From NCBI GenBank assembly GCA_942491945.1, contig CALODD010000037.1:62001-126000 (forward strand): 64,000 nucleotides of DNA, in the 5' to 3' direction. The translations under genes were made by a program, and so were the position numbers. Positions within the stretch are counted from its first letter, which is position 1; each line of letters starts with the position of its first letter. Source of the DNA: JAJDYQ01 sp942491945. GTDB taxonomy: Bacteria; Pseudomonadota; Gammaproteobacteria; JAJDYQ01. A model generated the notes under the pieces. That model was not told the DNA's origin and did not search any database. It saw nothing but the letters and a program-made list of their open reading frames with translations. Of this stretch, positions 45,350-53,312 are shown piece by piece.

Positions 45350-46222
45350 ATGTCTCAAAAACATCCAGTCGTGGCAGTTACCGGATCTTCTGGTGCTGGT
45401 ACCACCACAGTAAAGCGTGCATTCGAACACATCTTCCTGCGCGAGAGCATCAAACCGGCGATCATCGAAGGTGATAGCTATCACCGCTATGAGCGTGCCG
45501 AAATGAAAGTCAAAATGGCACAGGAAAACCTCAGCCATTTCGGCCCTGAAGCAAACGAGTTTGGCATCCTGGCTGATACCTTCAAAGCCTATGGCGATAC
45601 CGGCATGTGCAAGCGTCGCTATTATTTACATAGCGATGAAGAAGCCGTTCACCACAATGGTCGTCTGGGCGTAGACAAAGCACCCGGTGAATTTACACCG
45701 TGGGAAGACATCGAAGAAAATACTGACATTCTGTTTTATGAAGGCCTGCACGGTCTGGCAAAATCAGATGAACATGATGTTTCTCAACACGTCGACCTCG
45801 GAGTTGGCGTTGTTCCAATCGTGAACCTTGAATGGATTCAGAAAATCCATCGTGACAATAAGGAACGTGGTTATTCAGCTGAAGCGATTGTTGATAGCAT
45901 CCTGCGCCGTATGCCAGATTACATCAACTACATCACGCCTCAGTTCTCAGAGACTGACATCAACTTCCAGCGTGTACCAACCGTTGACACATCCGATCCT
46001 TTCATCGCTCGTGATATACCAACACCCGATGAAAGCTTCATCGTGATCCGTTTCAAAGACCCAAGAAAATTCGATACTGATTTCCAGTATCTACTTTCAA
46101 TGATTGATGGCTCTTTCATGTCACGCCGTAATTCAATCGTGGTTCCGGGTGGCAAGATGGGTTTTGCAATGGAGATCATCCTGGCGCCAATCATTCATAA
46201 AATGATGGAAGGTCGCGGCTAA
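45350..46222 (+). CDS. prkB: Phosphoribulokinase, class I
   Basis: 290 residues. P-loop GSSGAGTTTV, EGDSYHRYER, and DILFYEGLHGL are typical of proteobacterial octameric phosphoribulokinase. It makes ribulose-1,5-bisphosphate, the CO2 acceptor of the Calvin cycle. Rubisco genes are not in the window, so autotrophy is inferred. An AGGAG ribosome-binding site precedes the ATG. The following FIST gene starts after only 4 bases. Confidence 0.96.
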   Translation: MSQKHPVVAVTGSSGAGTTTVKRAFEHIFLRESIKPAIIEGDSYHRYERAEMKVKMAQENLSHFGPEANEFGILADTFKAYGDTGMCKRRYYLHSDEEAVHHNGRLGVDKAPGEFTPWEDIEENTDILFYEGLHGLAKSDEHDVSQHVDLGVGVVPIVNLEWIQKIHRDNKERGYSAEAIVDSILRRMPDYINYITPQFSETDINFQRVPTVDTSDPFIARDIPTPDESFIVIRFKDPRKFDTDFQYLLSMIDGSFMSRRNSIVVPGGKMGFAMEIILAPIIHKMMEGRG

Positions 46223-46226
46223 CCGA

Positions 46227-47346
46227 ATGCCGTTTCTTTCTGCCTACTCGGCACAACCAGATTGGGAACAGGCTGTTGACGAGTGTATAGCGCAAATCGC
46301 TGAACAAGCCCAGGGCATGACCCTGGGCTTTGTTTATGCATCAGATAGTTTTTCTCACCTTCTGCAGCCTATCATTGAGAAACTAAGCAATTCGACACAG
46401 CTACAGGACTGGATTGGCACAGTCGGACTCGGCATCTGCCATGGACGAGAAGAGGTTTATGAGCAGCCAGCTCTATCTCTCCTTATCACCGATATAGACC
46501 CGGATAATTATCGATTGATCGAAGGGCTGGATAACCAACTAGAAAATTTACATAAACATCAGGCATGGTATGCCGACAACTTCGCCACCGTAGGCATCCT
46601 GCATGCAGACCCCTTTAACCAGTCCCTGCCTGAGATGTTAAATGAAATTTCCGAAACTGTTCCTGAAGGGTTTCTGGTTGGCGGGCTCTCATCATCGCGC
46701 CAGGATAACCCACAAATCATTGGGCAAGCACTCAGTGAAGGCAGCGTATCTGGAGCACTATTTTCAGAGAATGTGCCTGTAGCGACCGCTATCACTCAGG
46801 GGATGCTCACCTATCGCTCCCAAACGAACCATCACAGAATCACAACGTAACGTTATTATTTCAATCGATAACCGACCAGCGCTGGATGTCATGAAAGAAG
46901 ACATCGGCGAAGATCTGTTAAAAAATCCAGATGAACTCGGCAGCACCATCTTTGTTGGTTTCCCTGTCAGCGGCTCCGACACTGGTGATTACCTGGTTAG
47001 AAATCTGATGGGCATCGATGAGAACTCGAATGTGATTGCCGTTGGTGAAATGGTCGAAGAAGGTCGTAGCATGATGTTCTGTCGACGCGATCGAGACACT
47101 GCTCATGAAGACATGCATCGTATGCTGAGTAATTTACAGAAACGCATTGGTCATCAGCCCCCGAAAGGCGCTATTTATTATTCCTGCCTGGGTCGAGGCC
47201 GCTCACTATTCGGTCGCGACTCTGTTGAACTCAATATGATCCAGGATACGCTTGGCGATATCCCTCTCACCGGTTTTTTCTGCAATGGAGAAATCGCCCA
47301 CAACCAGCTCTATGGATTTACTGGCGTACTCACTGTATTTTTGTAG
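46227..47346 (+). pseudogene. FIST-domain sensory protein, frameshifted
   Basis: The N-terminal part (46227 on) matches a FIST sensor domain (ACS..., VGGLSSSRQDN). At a G4 run (46799-46802) the frame breaks; reading on in the other frame gives QGCSPIAPKRTITESQRNVI and a full C-terminal FIST_C half (YYSCLGRGRSLFGRDSVE, GFFCNGEIAH). One extra G explains it. FIST proteins bind small ligands such as amino acids. It lies directly after prkB and may be an assembly indel. Confidence 0.8.
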
Positions 47347-47348
47347 GC

Positions 47349-48443
47349 ATGGAATATACCCAGCTAGGCCATACCGATATACAAGTTAGCCGCTTATGCC
47401 TTGGCAGCATGACCTGGGGTGAGCAAAACACAGTAGCTGAGGCCCATCAACAACTCGACTATGCCGTTGAACACGGGATCAACTTTGTTGATACCGCTGA
47501 GCTTTATCCTTCACCGCCTAGAGCAGAAACCCAGGGCCGAACAGAAGAATATATTGGTAGCTGGATAGCGAAAGGCAATCGCGACAAGATCATACTTGCC
47601 AGTAAGGTCTGTGGCCCTGCAAGAACGCTCCCCTGGATACGACAGGGTGAAACACGTTTTACGGAGACAACGCTTAGAGAAGCTCTAGACGACAGCCTAC
47701 AGCGCTTACAAACCGACTATATCGATCTTTACCAGCTGCACTGGCCTGATCGAATTACCAACATTTTTGGTCAGCTCAATTATCCATATATTGATGACGA
47801 GCAAGGCACCACAATAGACGAGGTTTTAACAACACTAAAAAGCTTTATTGACGCTGGAAAAATTCGTGCAATAGGGCTGTCCAATGAAACACCCTGGGGC
47901 ATGATGCAATTTTTACACATCGCGCAGCAACATGATTTGCCTGTCGCCGCTTCGATCCAGAACCCTTACAACCTGCTGAACAGAAGCTTTGAAACCAGTC
48001 ATAGTGAGATCTGTCATCGAGAAGGTATCAGGCTTCTAGCCTATTCCCCTTTGGCGTTTGGTGTATTAACAGGCAAGTATCTAAACAACCAACAACCCGC
48101 AGGCTCGCGTCTGGCATTATCAAAACATTTTAAACGCTATTCCAGTGAAGCAGCGACAACGACGGTAACACAATATCAGCAGCTGGCATCCCAGCATAAT
48201 CAGACATTAACTCAGCTGGCTTTAAGTTTTATCTATCAACAACCCTTTGTAACCAGCATCATTCTAGGCGCGTCAAACCTTAAACAGCTCGAAGAAAATA
48301 TTAATAGTATTGAAAACCCACTAACGCCTGATCAGATTAAACAGATCAACAAGATTCACCTGAGAATGACCCAACCCCTGCCCCTGATTAACTACTTATC
48401 AGACCAGACCGCCAGCCTGTTACCGCTTGGCTCAGTAAAATGA
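47349..48443 (+). CDS. Aldo-keto reductase, Tas-like
   Basis: 364 residues. MEYTQLGHTDIQVSRLCLGSMTWGEQN and the active-site DTAELYPSPPRAET match the E. coli Tas group of aldo-keto reductases; YQLHWPDRI and GLSNETPWG are further family motifs. The chain is about 18 residues longer than E. coli Tas (346): the tail NYLSDQTASLLPLGSVK runs through the opposite-strand VOC pseudogene, suggesting loss of the original stop. Substrate unknown. Confidence 0.88.
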   Translation: MEYTQLGHTDIQVSRLCLGSMTWGEQNTVAEAHQQLDYAVEHGINFVDTAELYPSPPRAETQGRTEEYIGSWIAKGNRDKIILASKVCGPARTLPWIRQGETRFTETTLREALDDSLQRLQTDYIDLYQLHWPDRITNIFGQLNYPYIDDEQGTTIDEVLTTLKSFIDAGKIRAIGLSNETPWGMMQFLHIAQQHDLPVAASIQNPYNLLNRSFETSHSEICHREGIRLLAYSPLAFGVLTGKYLNNQQPAGSRLALSKHFKRYSSEAATTTVTQYQQLASQHNQTLTQLALSFIYQQPFVTSIILGASNLKQLEENINSIENPLTPDQIKQINKIHLRMTQPLPLINYLSDQTASLLPLGSVK

Positions 48444-48750
48444 AAGCGACGCCCGCCAGGAAAAGAGAAAGTATCCTGCACAATCTTTCCACCTGCCTCA
48501 ACTATCCTGGCCTGGGTAGCATCAAGATCATGACTATAGAAAACGATTAAAGCGCCACCACTGCTAGGATGCGTTTGCCTTATCTGGCTCTATAGAAACT
48601 GCCCTCCAGCTTACGGTCACTAAATGCCCGGTAATCCTCTCCGTATGATTGGAATGTCCAACTAAATACCTGTTCAAAGAAAGCCTGAGTGGCTTCCAGA
48701 TCCCGTGCTGCAAACTCCACATAATTGATTGCTTCGTGTTCCATCGCCAT
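48392..48750 (-). pseudogene. VOC (glyoxalase-fold) family gene, frameshifted
   Basis: Minus-strand reading from ATG 48750 gives MAMEHEAINYVEFAARDLEATQAFFEQVF, typical of VOC proteins, but hits TAA at 48582. In a shifted frame the reading continues with SSGGALIVFYSHDLDATQARIVEAGGKI and PGGRRFHFTEPSGNRLAVW to a stop at 48392. Net change is one missing base near 48583-48595. The 3' end overlaps the last 52 bases of the convergent aldo-keto reductase gene. It follows the GNAT gene by 18 bases. Confidence 0.75.
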
Positions 48751-48768
48751 TACGTTAACCCAGTTTAT

Positions 48769-49176
48769 TCAATTGATAACCACGCGGCTCAACATAAAGC
48801 GAAGAGAGCCAAGTTCAAAACCAAGATCATCGATTAAGGCGACAATACCGGTGGAATCACTTCGAGTCTGCAACAGTATTTCACATGTCCGACCCAGCTT
48901 TCCAATAACTGACGTGATCAGAAAACGCGCAATCCCCTGACGTCTAAATGCTGGTTCTATTGCAATACTGTATATCTCACTTCTATTCTTGGACGTATGC
49001 ATCACCCAGATATACCCAACAGGTTGCCTCTCAACCTCAGCTACATCGATAAATGCGCGGAACTTATTACCGCTGATAACGCAGTGACCGTCATTAATTA
49101 TAGATTCAACTTGTTGAATGAGTACGGCCTTGCCCCTGCGCTGACTCAAACAGCGTGTTAAATGCCGTTTTCGCAT
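48769..49176 (-). CDS. GNAT family N-acetyltransferase
   Basis: From ATG 49176 135 residues; a TTG nine bases upstream is an alternative. The acetyl-CoA pyrophosphate loop motif SIAIEPAFRRQGIARFLI is clear, and the C-terminal LIDDLGFELGS fits motif B. Substrate unknown. It precedes the VOC pseudogene on the same strand. The 200 bases to the HTH gene hold nothing recognisable. Confidence 0.82.
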   Translation of the reverse strand: MRKRHLTRCLSQRRGKAVLIQQVESIINDGHCVISGNKFRAFIDVAEVERQPVGYIWVMHTSKNRSEIYSIAIEPAFRRQGIARFLITSVIGKLGRTCEILLQTRSDSTGIVALIDDLGFELGSLRFMLSRVVIN

Positions 49177-49388
49177 GCTGCACAATCAAACCAATTATGA
49201 GGTGCCCATCATCAAGACGTGCTGGGCGAAGAGTAAAACCAGTTGCCATTTAGAAACCACTTACAACCGGTAGCCCAGGATATGAAAAAGCGACTTTAAA
49301 AGTCACAAGGCGTATAAACCCACACCGAAAGAATTCCTGCACAAAAACATATCGGGTAGCTAGTCGCTACCCGATATAAATTCCGTAT

Positions 49389-49625
49389 TTAGTCAAGTTG
49401 ATAGCCAACACAACGTAACAGAATTACATAGGTCTCCAGACCGATACCCATGCCGTGCTCCAGATGATGCACAGTCGACACACTAATACCTGTTTGTGCA
49501 CGAACTTCTTCGTGGGTCAGGCCTGCTGCCAGACGCTTCTTTTTGAAATCCTGACCTAGACGTGCGAGTTCGTCACGCGCATATTTTTGCTCTTCGATCT
49601 TGGTTTTGTTTTTTCTCATTGCCAT
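49389..49625 (-). CDS. Small XRE-family HTH regulator
   Basis: 78 residues, ATG 49625 behind GGAG. The helix-turn-helix is LGQDFKKKRLAAGLTHEEVRAQTGISVSTVHHLEHGMGIGLETYVILL (about 22-70), a Cro/CI-type fold. No effector domain, so perhaps an antitoxin-like or repressor protein. It lies just left of the tRNA-Leu element, outside the att repeats. An inverted repeat is at 49724-49739 upstream. Confidence 0.8.
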   Translation of the reverse strand: MAMRKNKTKIEEQKYARDELARLGQDFKKKRLAAGLTHEEVRAQTGISVSTVHHLEHGMGIGLETYVILLRCVGYQLD

Positions 49626-49723
49626 GGTTAATTCTCCAGCTAATATAAATTTACCGGCACGTTTTTAACAACATACTCGGCGTGTGTCTGCATTGTCATA
49701 AATGATGGCATGACTATCCAAGC

Positions 49724-49739
49724 GTCTCAGATATGAGAC
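49724..49739 (-). promoter_or_regulatory. Candidate operator of the XRE regulator
   Basis: Perfect 6-base arms GTCTCA-GATA-TGAGAC about 100 bases upstream of the HTH start. Palindromes of this size are typical operators of such regulators. The rest of 49626-49933 shows nothing else clear. Confidence 0.35.
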
Positions 49740-49933
49740 ATAAGAAATAACAGCCTTTATCGCACATGAGGAAAATGCAACCCATTGATTTACATGGATT
49801 TATAATACGGCACCAGATGGCACTATAAATACATCGTTATAAACGACTGATTGTTAAACTTTGTAAACTATTGTCACATTCAAAAATCAGTGAACAACCG
49901 AAGATTTATATGAGTCATCAAGAGAAATATAAG

Positions 49934-49992
49934 ATGGTGCCCGGGGCCGGAATCGAACCGGCACGAGGTTGCCCTCGAGGGATTTTAAGTCC
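49934..49992. repeat. attL: duplicated 3' part of tRNA-Leu
   Basis: 59 bases identical to 56087-56145. It covers the tRNA-Leu 3' end with CCA up to part of the anticodon stem-loop, then diverges (CATTAAG instead of CCTTGCG). It is a truncated copy, not a functional tRNA. Confidence 0.92.
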
Positions 49993-50084
49993 ATTAAGTT
50001 GCACCACAGTGATGCACATACTACTACACAAATCAGGAGGTTATATTCTGGGGCTACTCACTGAAACACTGTGTTTCACAATAA

Positions 50085-50101
50085 ATGTGGACAATTTGTG
50101 G
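50085..50101 (+). repeat. Candidate integrase arm-type site, left end
   Basis: ATGTGGACAATTTGTGG, 16 of 17 identical and in the same orientation as 56020-56036. It lies 92 bases inside the left repeat. The half-site TGTGGAC/TGTGGCC occurs twice at 11-base spacing. Confidence 0.5.
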
Positions 50102-50111
50102 CCATCTTTGG

Positions 50112-50939
50112 CTAGTTGATTTGCTGCTCACCAAATGCAGACGGATCGTAGCTTAGAACATCTACATGTCTATTGATTAACGAGGATAGATCTAGATTAT
50201 CAAAGAGTGCATATTTCTCAGCTAAAGGCTTGAAATTTATTCCGTGCTCTGAATTACCATTGTAGAAGAGCATTGCTAACTCAGGGTTGGATAGCTGAGC
50301 CCTGAAAATGCCCGTGTACTCTTTTTTGTTAGCTACATTACTCTCATCGATAAATTTCATAATTCTGTAAATAAATCGAAAATAATGAGCCAGATCTGAA
50401 TTGTATTTCTGGAATGCCGCCTCATAAGAGCTTGAGATACGTTCATTGTACGCTATGTCGCCATTTTGACCCGCAAAGTGATTCCTTAGGAACTTATAAA
50501 TAAATGCAATTGAGTCCCTTCCAGCCTCTATAGTGCTGCCTCCGCCCTTTTTACGCATATCAATATCTTTAACTATCTCGTGATGCAGCGAAAACATACT
50601 AAAAAGCCGATTTTCAAAATTCTGTAGTTCTAGAGCTTCACTTTGCTTGTTTAAAGCGACAGCTGAGTTTTCTAACTCTCTTGATGAATTCCTTAACTCG
50701 ATTGTTTGAAGCTTAAGAGTTAACAGCAGTGCTATTAATGCCAGAAATGCATACGAAGCGCCTAATACACCACCGATATAATCACCAAAAGCTCCCCAAT
50801 CAGAGGATTTTTCTGAAAGGTCGGAGTTAAAGAAATGAGTAATGTAAAAAGTTAGAGCTATAACAGTAATTATCCAAGCCAGATTGGCAATAAATAATAT
50901 TGGAGGGCCGTCATTTTTCTTACTAGTAGATGCCTGCAT
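50112..50939 (-). CDS. AbiC-like phage abortive-infection membrane protein
   Basis: 275 residues. Two N-terminal membrane helices (about 13-33 and 53-72), a short coiled coil (ELRNSSRELENSAVALNKQSEALELQN), then a helical domain with FENRLFSMFSLHHEIVKDI and AHYFRFIYRIMKFIDE, matching the putative abortive infection (putAbiC) family. Related proteins protect lactococci from phages by an unknown route. It is the last gene of the minus-strand set 51883-50112, a few bases from the left end. Function as defence is inferred from family. Confidence 0.75.
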   Translation of the reverse strand: MQASTSKKNDGPPILFIANLAWIITVIALTFYITHFFNSDLSEKSSDWGAFGDYIGGVLGASYAFLALIALLLTLKLQTIELRNSSRELENSAVALNKQSEALELQNFENRLFSMFSLHHEIVKDIDMRKKGGGSTIEAGRDSIAFIYKFLRNHFAGQNGDIAYNERISSSYEAAFQKYNSDLAHYFRFIYRIMKFIDESNVANKKEYTGIFRAQLSNPELAMLFYNGNSEHGINFKPLAEKYALFDNLDLSSLINRHVDVLSYDPSAFGEQQIN

Positions 50940-50954
50940 AAAGTAATTTGCCCT

Positions 50955-51176
50955 CTAAACTAGAGTTAGATTTGCTGTAGAGTGGGAGCTTCGCACCCGA
51001 TCTAATTCAGCATTGATACTTTTGAGCTCTTTATTGAGATATTTAATCACATTTCCTACATCAATCGCAGAAGCATCGTCATTACATGAAAGTATATAGA
51101 GGCTATCAAATGCATCTACCAGCTCATCATGACGATCTGAAATTCGTAATAAACTATGTTGAATCGTTCCTTTCAA
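50955..51176 (-). CDS. Small protein of unknown function
   Basis: 73 residues, soluble, helical (ISDRHDELVDAFDSLYIL, VIKYLNKELKSINAELDRV). Its 5' end overlaps the ribbon-helix-helix gene by 23 bases, so the two are probably co-translated, and the AbiC-like gene follows after 15 bases. Family not recognised. Confidence 0.55.
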   Translation of the reverse strand: MKGTIQHSLLRISDRHDELVDAFDSLYILSCNDDASAIDVGNVIKYLNKELKSINAELDRVRSSHSTANLTLV

Positions 51177-51348
51177 AGTAATCCAGCAAAATAACTCGTA
51201 TCAAGGAGCTGACAGACCTGTGGTCTTTCTCAGCCATTTGTTTAAGTTTCTCAGCTTCATCCTCATCTAGCTGGATCGAAACTGTACGCTTACGTGGAGC
51301 TTTACCTGGCCCCCGCTGTCCTCTTTTCTTTTTAGCTATATCTGGCAT
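51154..51348 (-). CDS. Ribbon-helix-helix (CopG/Arc-type) protein
   Basis: 64 residues. RKRTVSIQLDEDEAEKLKQMAEKDHRSVSSLIRVILLDYFE is a typical ribbon-helix-helix: beta strand plus two helices. The RGPGK-P linker before it also occurs in the 142-residue neighbour, so they are paralogues. Small RHH proteins regulate copy number, integration or operon expression; here probably a repressor of the element's minus-strand operon. Confidence 0.78.
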   Translation of the reverse strand: MPDIAKKKRGQRGPGKAPRKRTVSIQLDEDEAEKLKQMAEKDHRSVSSLIRVILLDYFERNDST

Positions 51349-51454
51349 TTATTTTAAATAACTTTTATTTACTGTCAATATCTTTTTTAAATAACTTTCA
51401 ATAATTCTGCTTAGTATTAAAGAAATATTCAAGTGTTCTTAATAGAACGAGGCA

Positions 51455-51883
51455 CTACTCTACTTCAGTTGATATGTATTTCTTTACGGCAAGGCGAATA
51501 ACTGAGCTTAAAGTTCTATCATCTCTCTCTGCAATTAATCTAAGTGCGTCCAGGTCTGATCTATCGATCTGTATCGAGGTGGCCACCTTCGATGGATTTT
51601 TACCTGGTCCACGTGTTCGTTTCTGCACCGGTTCGTTGATCGGATCAGCCTGTTCCGTACTTCTAGGTTGATTCCCATCTTCAGCCGGAACGGGATTTAG
51701 GGCTTTGTATCTAATTGGGTCTTTAATGCGGCCATCTACTACTCCTGCATCATAGACTTCTCTAGCCTTTTCTTTAGATGCCTTACTGAGAAATGCTTTA
51801 GCTCTAGTTGCAGACATACCATCTGCCTTCATTGCCTCTATAAGCCTTTTCCGTTCATTTGTAGTTAATTTATTACTTATCAT
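51455..51883 (-). CDS. Two-part protein with C-terminal ribbon-helix-helix
   Basis: 142 residues. N-terminal helical part (about 1-55, ERKRLIEAMKADGMSATRAKAFLSKAS), a Pro-rich linker, then RGPGKNPSKVATSIQIDRSDLDALRLIAERDDRTLSSVIRLAVKKYI with the RHH fold. It occupies the place that rep has in the inovirus, the first gene downstream of the conserved 63-base block (about 140 bases away). A role in regulating replication or the switch is possible. Family of the N-terminal part is not recognised. Confidence 0.65.
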   Translation of the reverse strand: MISNKLTTNERKRLIEAMKADGMSATRAKAFLSKASKEKAREVYDAGVVDGRIKDPIRYKALNPVPAEDGNQPRSTEQADPINEPVQKRTRGPGKNPSKVATSIQIDRSDLDALRLIAERDDRTLSSVIRLAVKKYISTEVE

Positions 51884-52022
51884 CCATGAAATTTAGCTTA
51901 TTCCGACTTTATGTCAATATGTTTTGGTATCTATTGGTATATTTTTACACTCCTTAGATTTGGTCATTTGTTTATTTTGGGATTGATTCTTGTCCTCTAT
52001 GTAAAAACCTTACATGTAACAG

Positions 52023-52085
52023 TGTGGTTTACTGTGCTGGTATGGAAGTTTTAGTCCCCTTTTTTAAGACGTGTTACAGGCACGT
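52023..52085 (-). promoter_or_regulatory. Candidate origin block, copy of the phage pre-rep block
   Basis: Reverse complement identical to 5949-6011 at 62 of 63 positions. Outside it the match ends except for TTAAG. In this element the flanking ACGTG hairpin is a perfect 9-base stem (TAAGACGTG/CACGTCTTA). It lies 139 bases upstream of the minus-strand RHH gene. The element has no rep, so helper Rep could act here. Confidence 0.7.
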
Positions 52086-52094
52086 CTTAATGGC

Positions 52095-52143
52095 AGTGCT
52101 GTGCTCCATGGCCTACCTGCAGTACGCCACCGCGCACAGCACT
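52095..52143. promoter_or_regulatory. Large hairpin next to the origin block
   Basis: Outer 10-base arms AGTGCTGTGC and GCACAGCACT, inner TGGC/GCCA plus TAC/GTA with loop CTGCA. It takes the position that the 5887-5941 hairpin has in the inovirus, but its sequence is different. Possible single-strand origin, packaging or terminator structure. Confidence 0.6.
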
Positions 52144-52225
52144 CCTATCAATTCCCGTAGTTTTTTATATTTATCTGATCGTTTATGGTCTATTACTTCG
52201 AATAAACAACATTCAAGTGGAATCA

Positions 52226-52295
52226 ACATACCCACCCTTTGTCCACAGCTCTGGCTCTAAAGGAGCGAGCCGCTGTGGACAAAGCATGGATATGT
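52226..52295 (-). promoter_or_regulatory. Conserved long hairpin, copy of phage 1603-1673
   Basis: Read on the minus strand it aligns with 1603-1673 with four mismatches and one gap. The 13-base stem CTTTGTCCACAGC/GCTGTGGACAAAG is perfect, followed by GGCTC/GAGCC across the bulge AGA. The changes keep the stem, including T to A that repairs a mismatch. It lies just upstream of the plus-strand integrase. Confidence 0.75.
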
Positions 52296-52319
52296 TGAGG
52301 TGAGATCAAGGAAGGATTT

Positions 52320-53312
52320 ATGGGGCTACAAAAGCTAGAGGATGGCTGGAAATTAGATATTCGTCCTGGCGGTCGCTATGGAAAGCGCATCAGAAGGACA
52401 TTCAAAACGAAAAAAGATGCTCAGAGGTTTGAGGCTTGGGCGAAGACACAGGCCACCCAGAAAGAAGACTGGGAACCTCCTGTGCGAGATCCCAGACGAT
52501 TAAAAGACCTGGTGAAAGAGTGGTATGGCCATCATGGAAAAACCCTGAAGGACGGCAAGAACAGAAAGAAGAAGCTCGACACAATCGCAAACCATTTAGA
52601 CAATCCTTTGGCCAGAGACATAAAGGCAGAAGTCTTCACTAAGTATCGCTCTCAGAGACTGGATGGCGGTGTCAGCGCAAATACTATGAATCATGAGCTT
52701 GCCTACCTGAAGGCCATGTTTAACGAACTGAGACGGATTGGGAAATGGGACAAACCTAACCCTTTGGCGAATACGAGGATGCTGAAGTTCGATGAGAAGG
52801 AAATGACTTTCCTCGATGGAAACGAAATTAAAATGCTCCTGGATGAACTCAAGAATCGACGATCATTGGACGCTTACTACATTACTCGGATCTGTTTGGA
52901 GACTGGTGCCAGGTGGTCAGAGGCCGAGACATTAAGAGCTGAGAGTGTTCATCCTGACCGGATTGTTTATTCGGGAACCAAGAGTGGAAAGACCAGGACT
53001 GTACCGATTAACAAGGAACTACATGACCTGGTTAAACTGAAAGATCGGGGAAGATTATTTAAGCCTTCCTATGAATCATTTAAAGTGTCGATCGACAATT
53101 TAGATATTGAATTACCTAAAGGTCAGATGACACATGTATTGAGGCACACATTTGCCAGTCATTTCATTATGAACGGTGGGAATATTTTAACCTTGCAAAA
53201 AACGTTAGGCCATTCAACACTTATGATGACAATGAAGTATGCTCATTTAGCACCAAATCATTTAGAAGAAGTGAAAACCTTGAATCCTATTCGTAAAACC
53301 ACGACCAGTTAA
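52320..53312 (+). CDS. Tyrosine integrase of the satellite-like element
   Basis: 330 residues, intact. Core-binding domain, then the catalytic residues R (TGARWSEAE), K/beta-hairpin region (TKSGKTRTVPI), H-x-x-R (HVLRHTFASHF), H (LGHST) and Y (KYAHLAP). It aligns with the frameshifted phage integrase over its whole length, including LKDGKNRKKK versus LKDGSRRKTK and NTMNHELAYLKAMFNELRR versus NTLNHELAYLKAVFNELKR. A clear AAGGAAGG ribosome-binding site lies upstream. It probably integrates the element into tRNA-Leu. Its last four bases overlap the convergent cargo gene. Confidence 0.95.
   Translation: MGLQKLEDGWKLDIRPGGRYGKRIRRTFKTKKDAQRFEAWAKTQATQKEDWEPPVRDPRRLKDLVKEWYGHHGKTLKDGKNRKKKLDTIANHLDNPLARDIKAEVFTKYRSQRLDGGVSANTMNHELAYLKAMFNELRRIGKWDKPNPLANTRMLKFDEKEMTFLDGNEIKMLLDELKNRRSLDAYYITRICLETGARWSEAETLRAESVHPDRIVYSGTKSGKTRTVPINKELHDLVKLKDRGRLFKPSYESFKVSIDNLDIELPKGQMTHVLRHTFASHFIMNGGNILTLQKTLGHSTLMMTMKYAHLAPNHLEEVKTLNPIRKTTTS

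Noticed and set aside
49724..49739. Left end of the mobile element at the XRE gene
   Set aside because: The tRNA-Leu repeat at 49934 marks the edge; the XRE gene lies outside it.
49934..50010. A second tRNA-Leu gene
   Set aside because: Only the 3' 58 bases match; the sequence diverges in the anticodon stem, so it is an att remnant.
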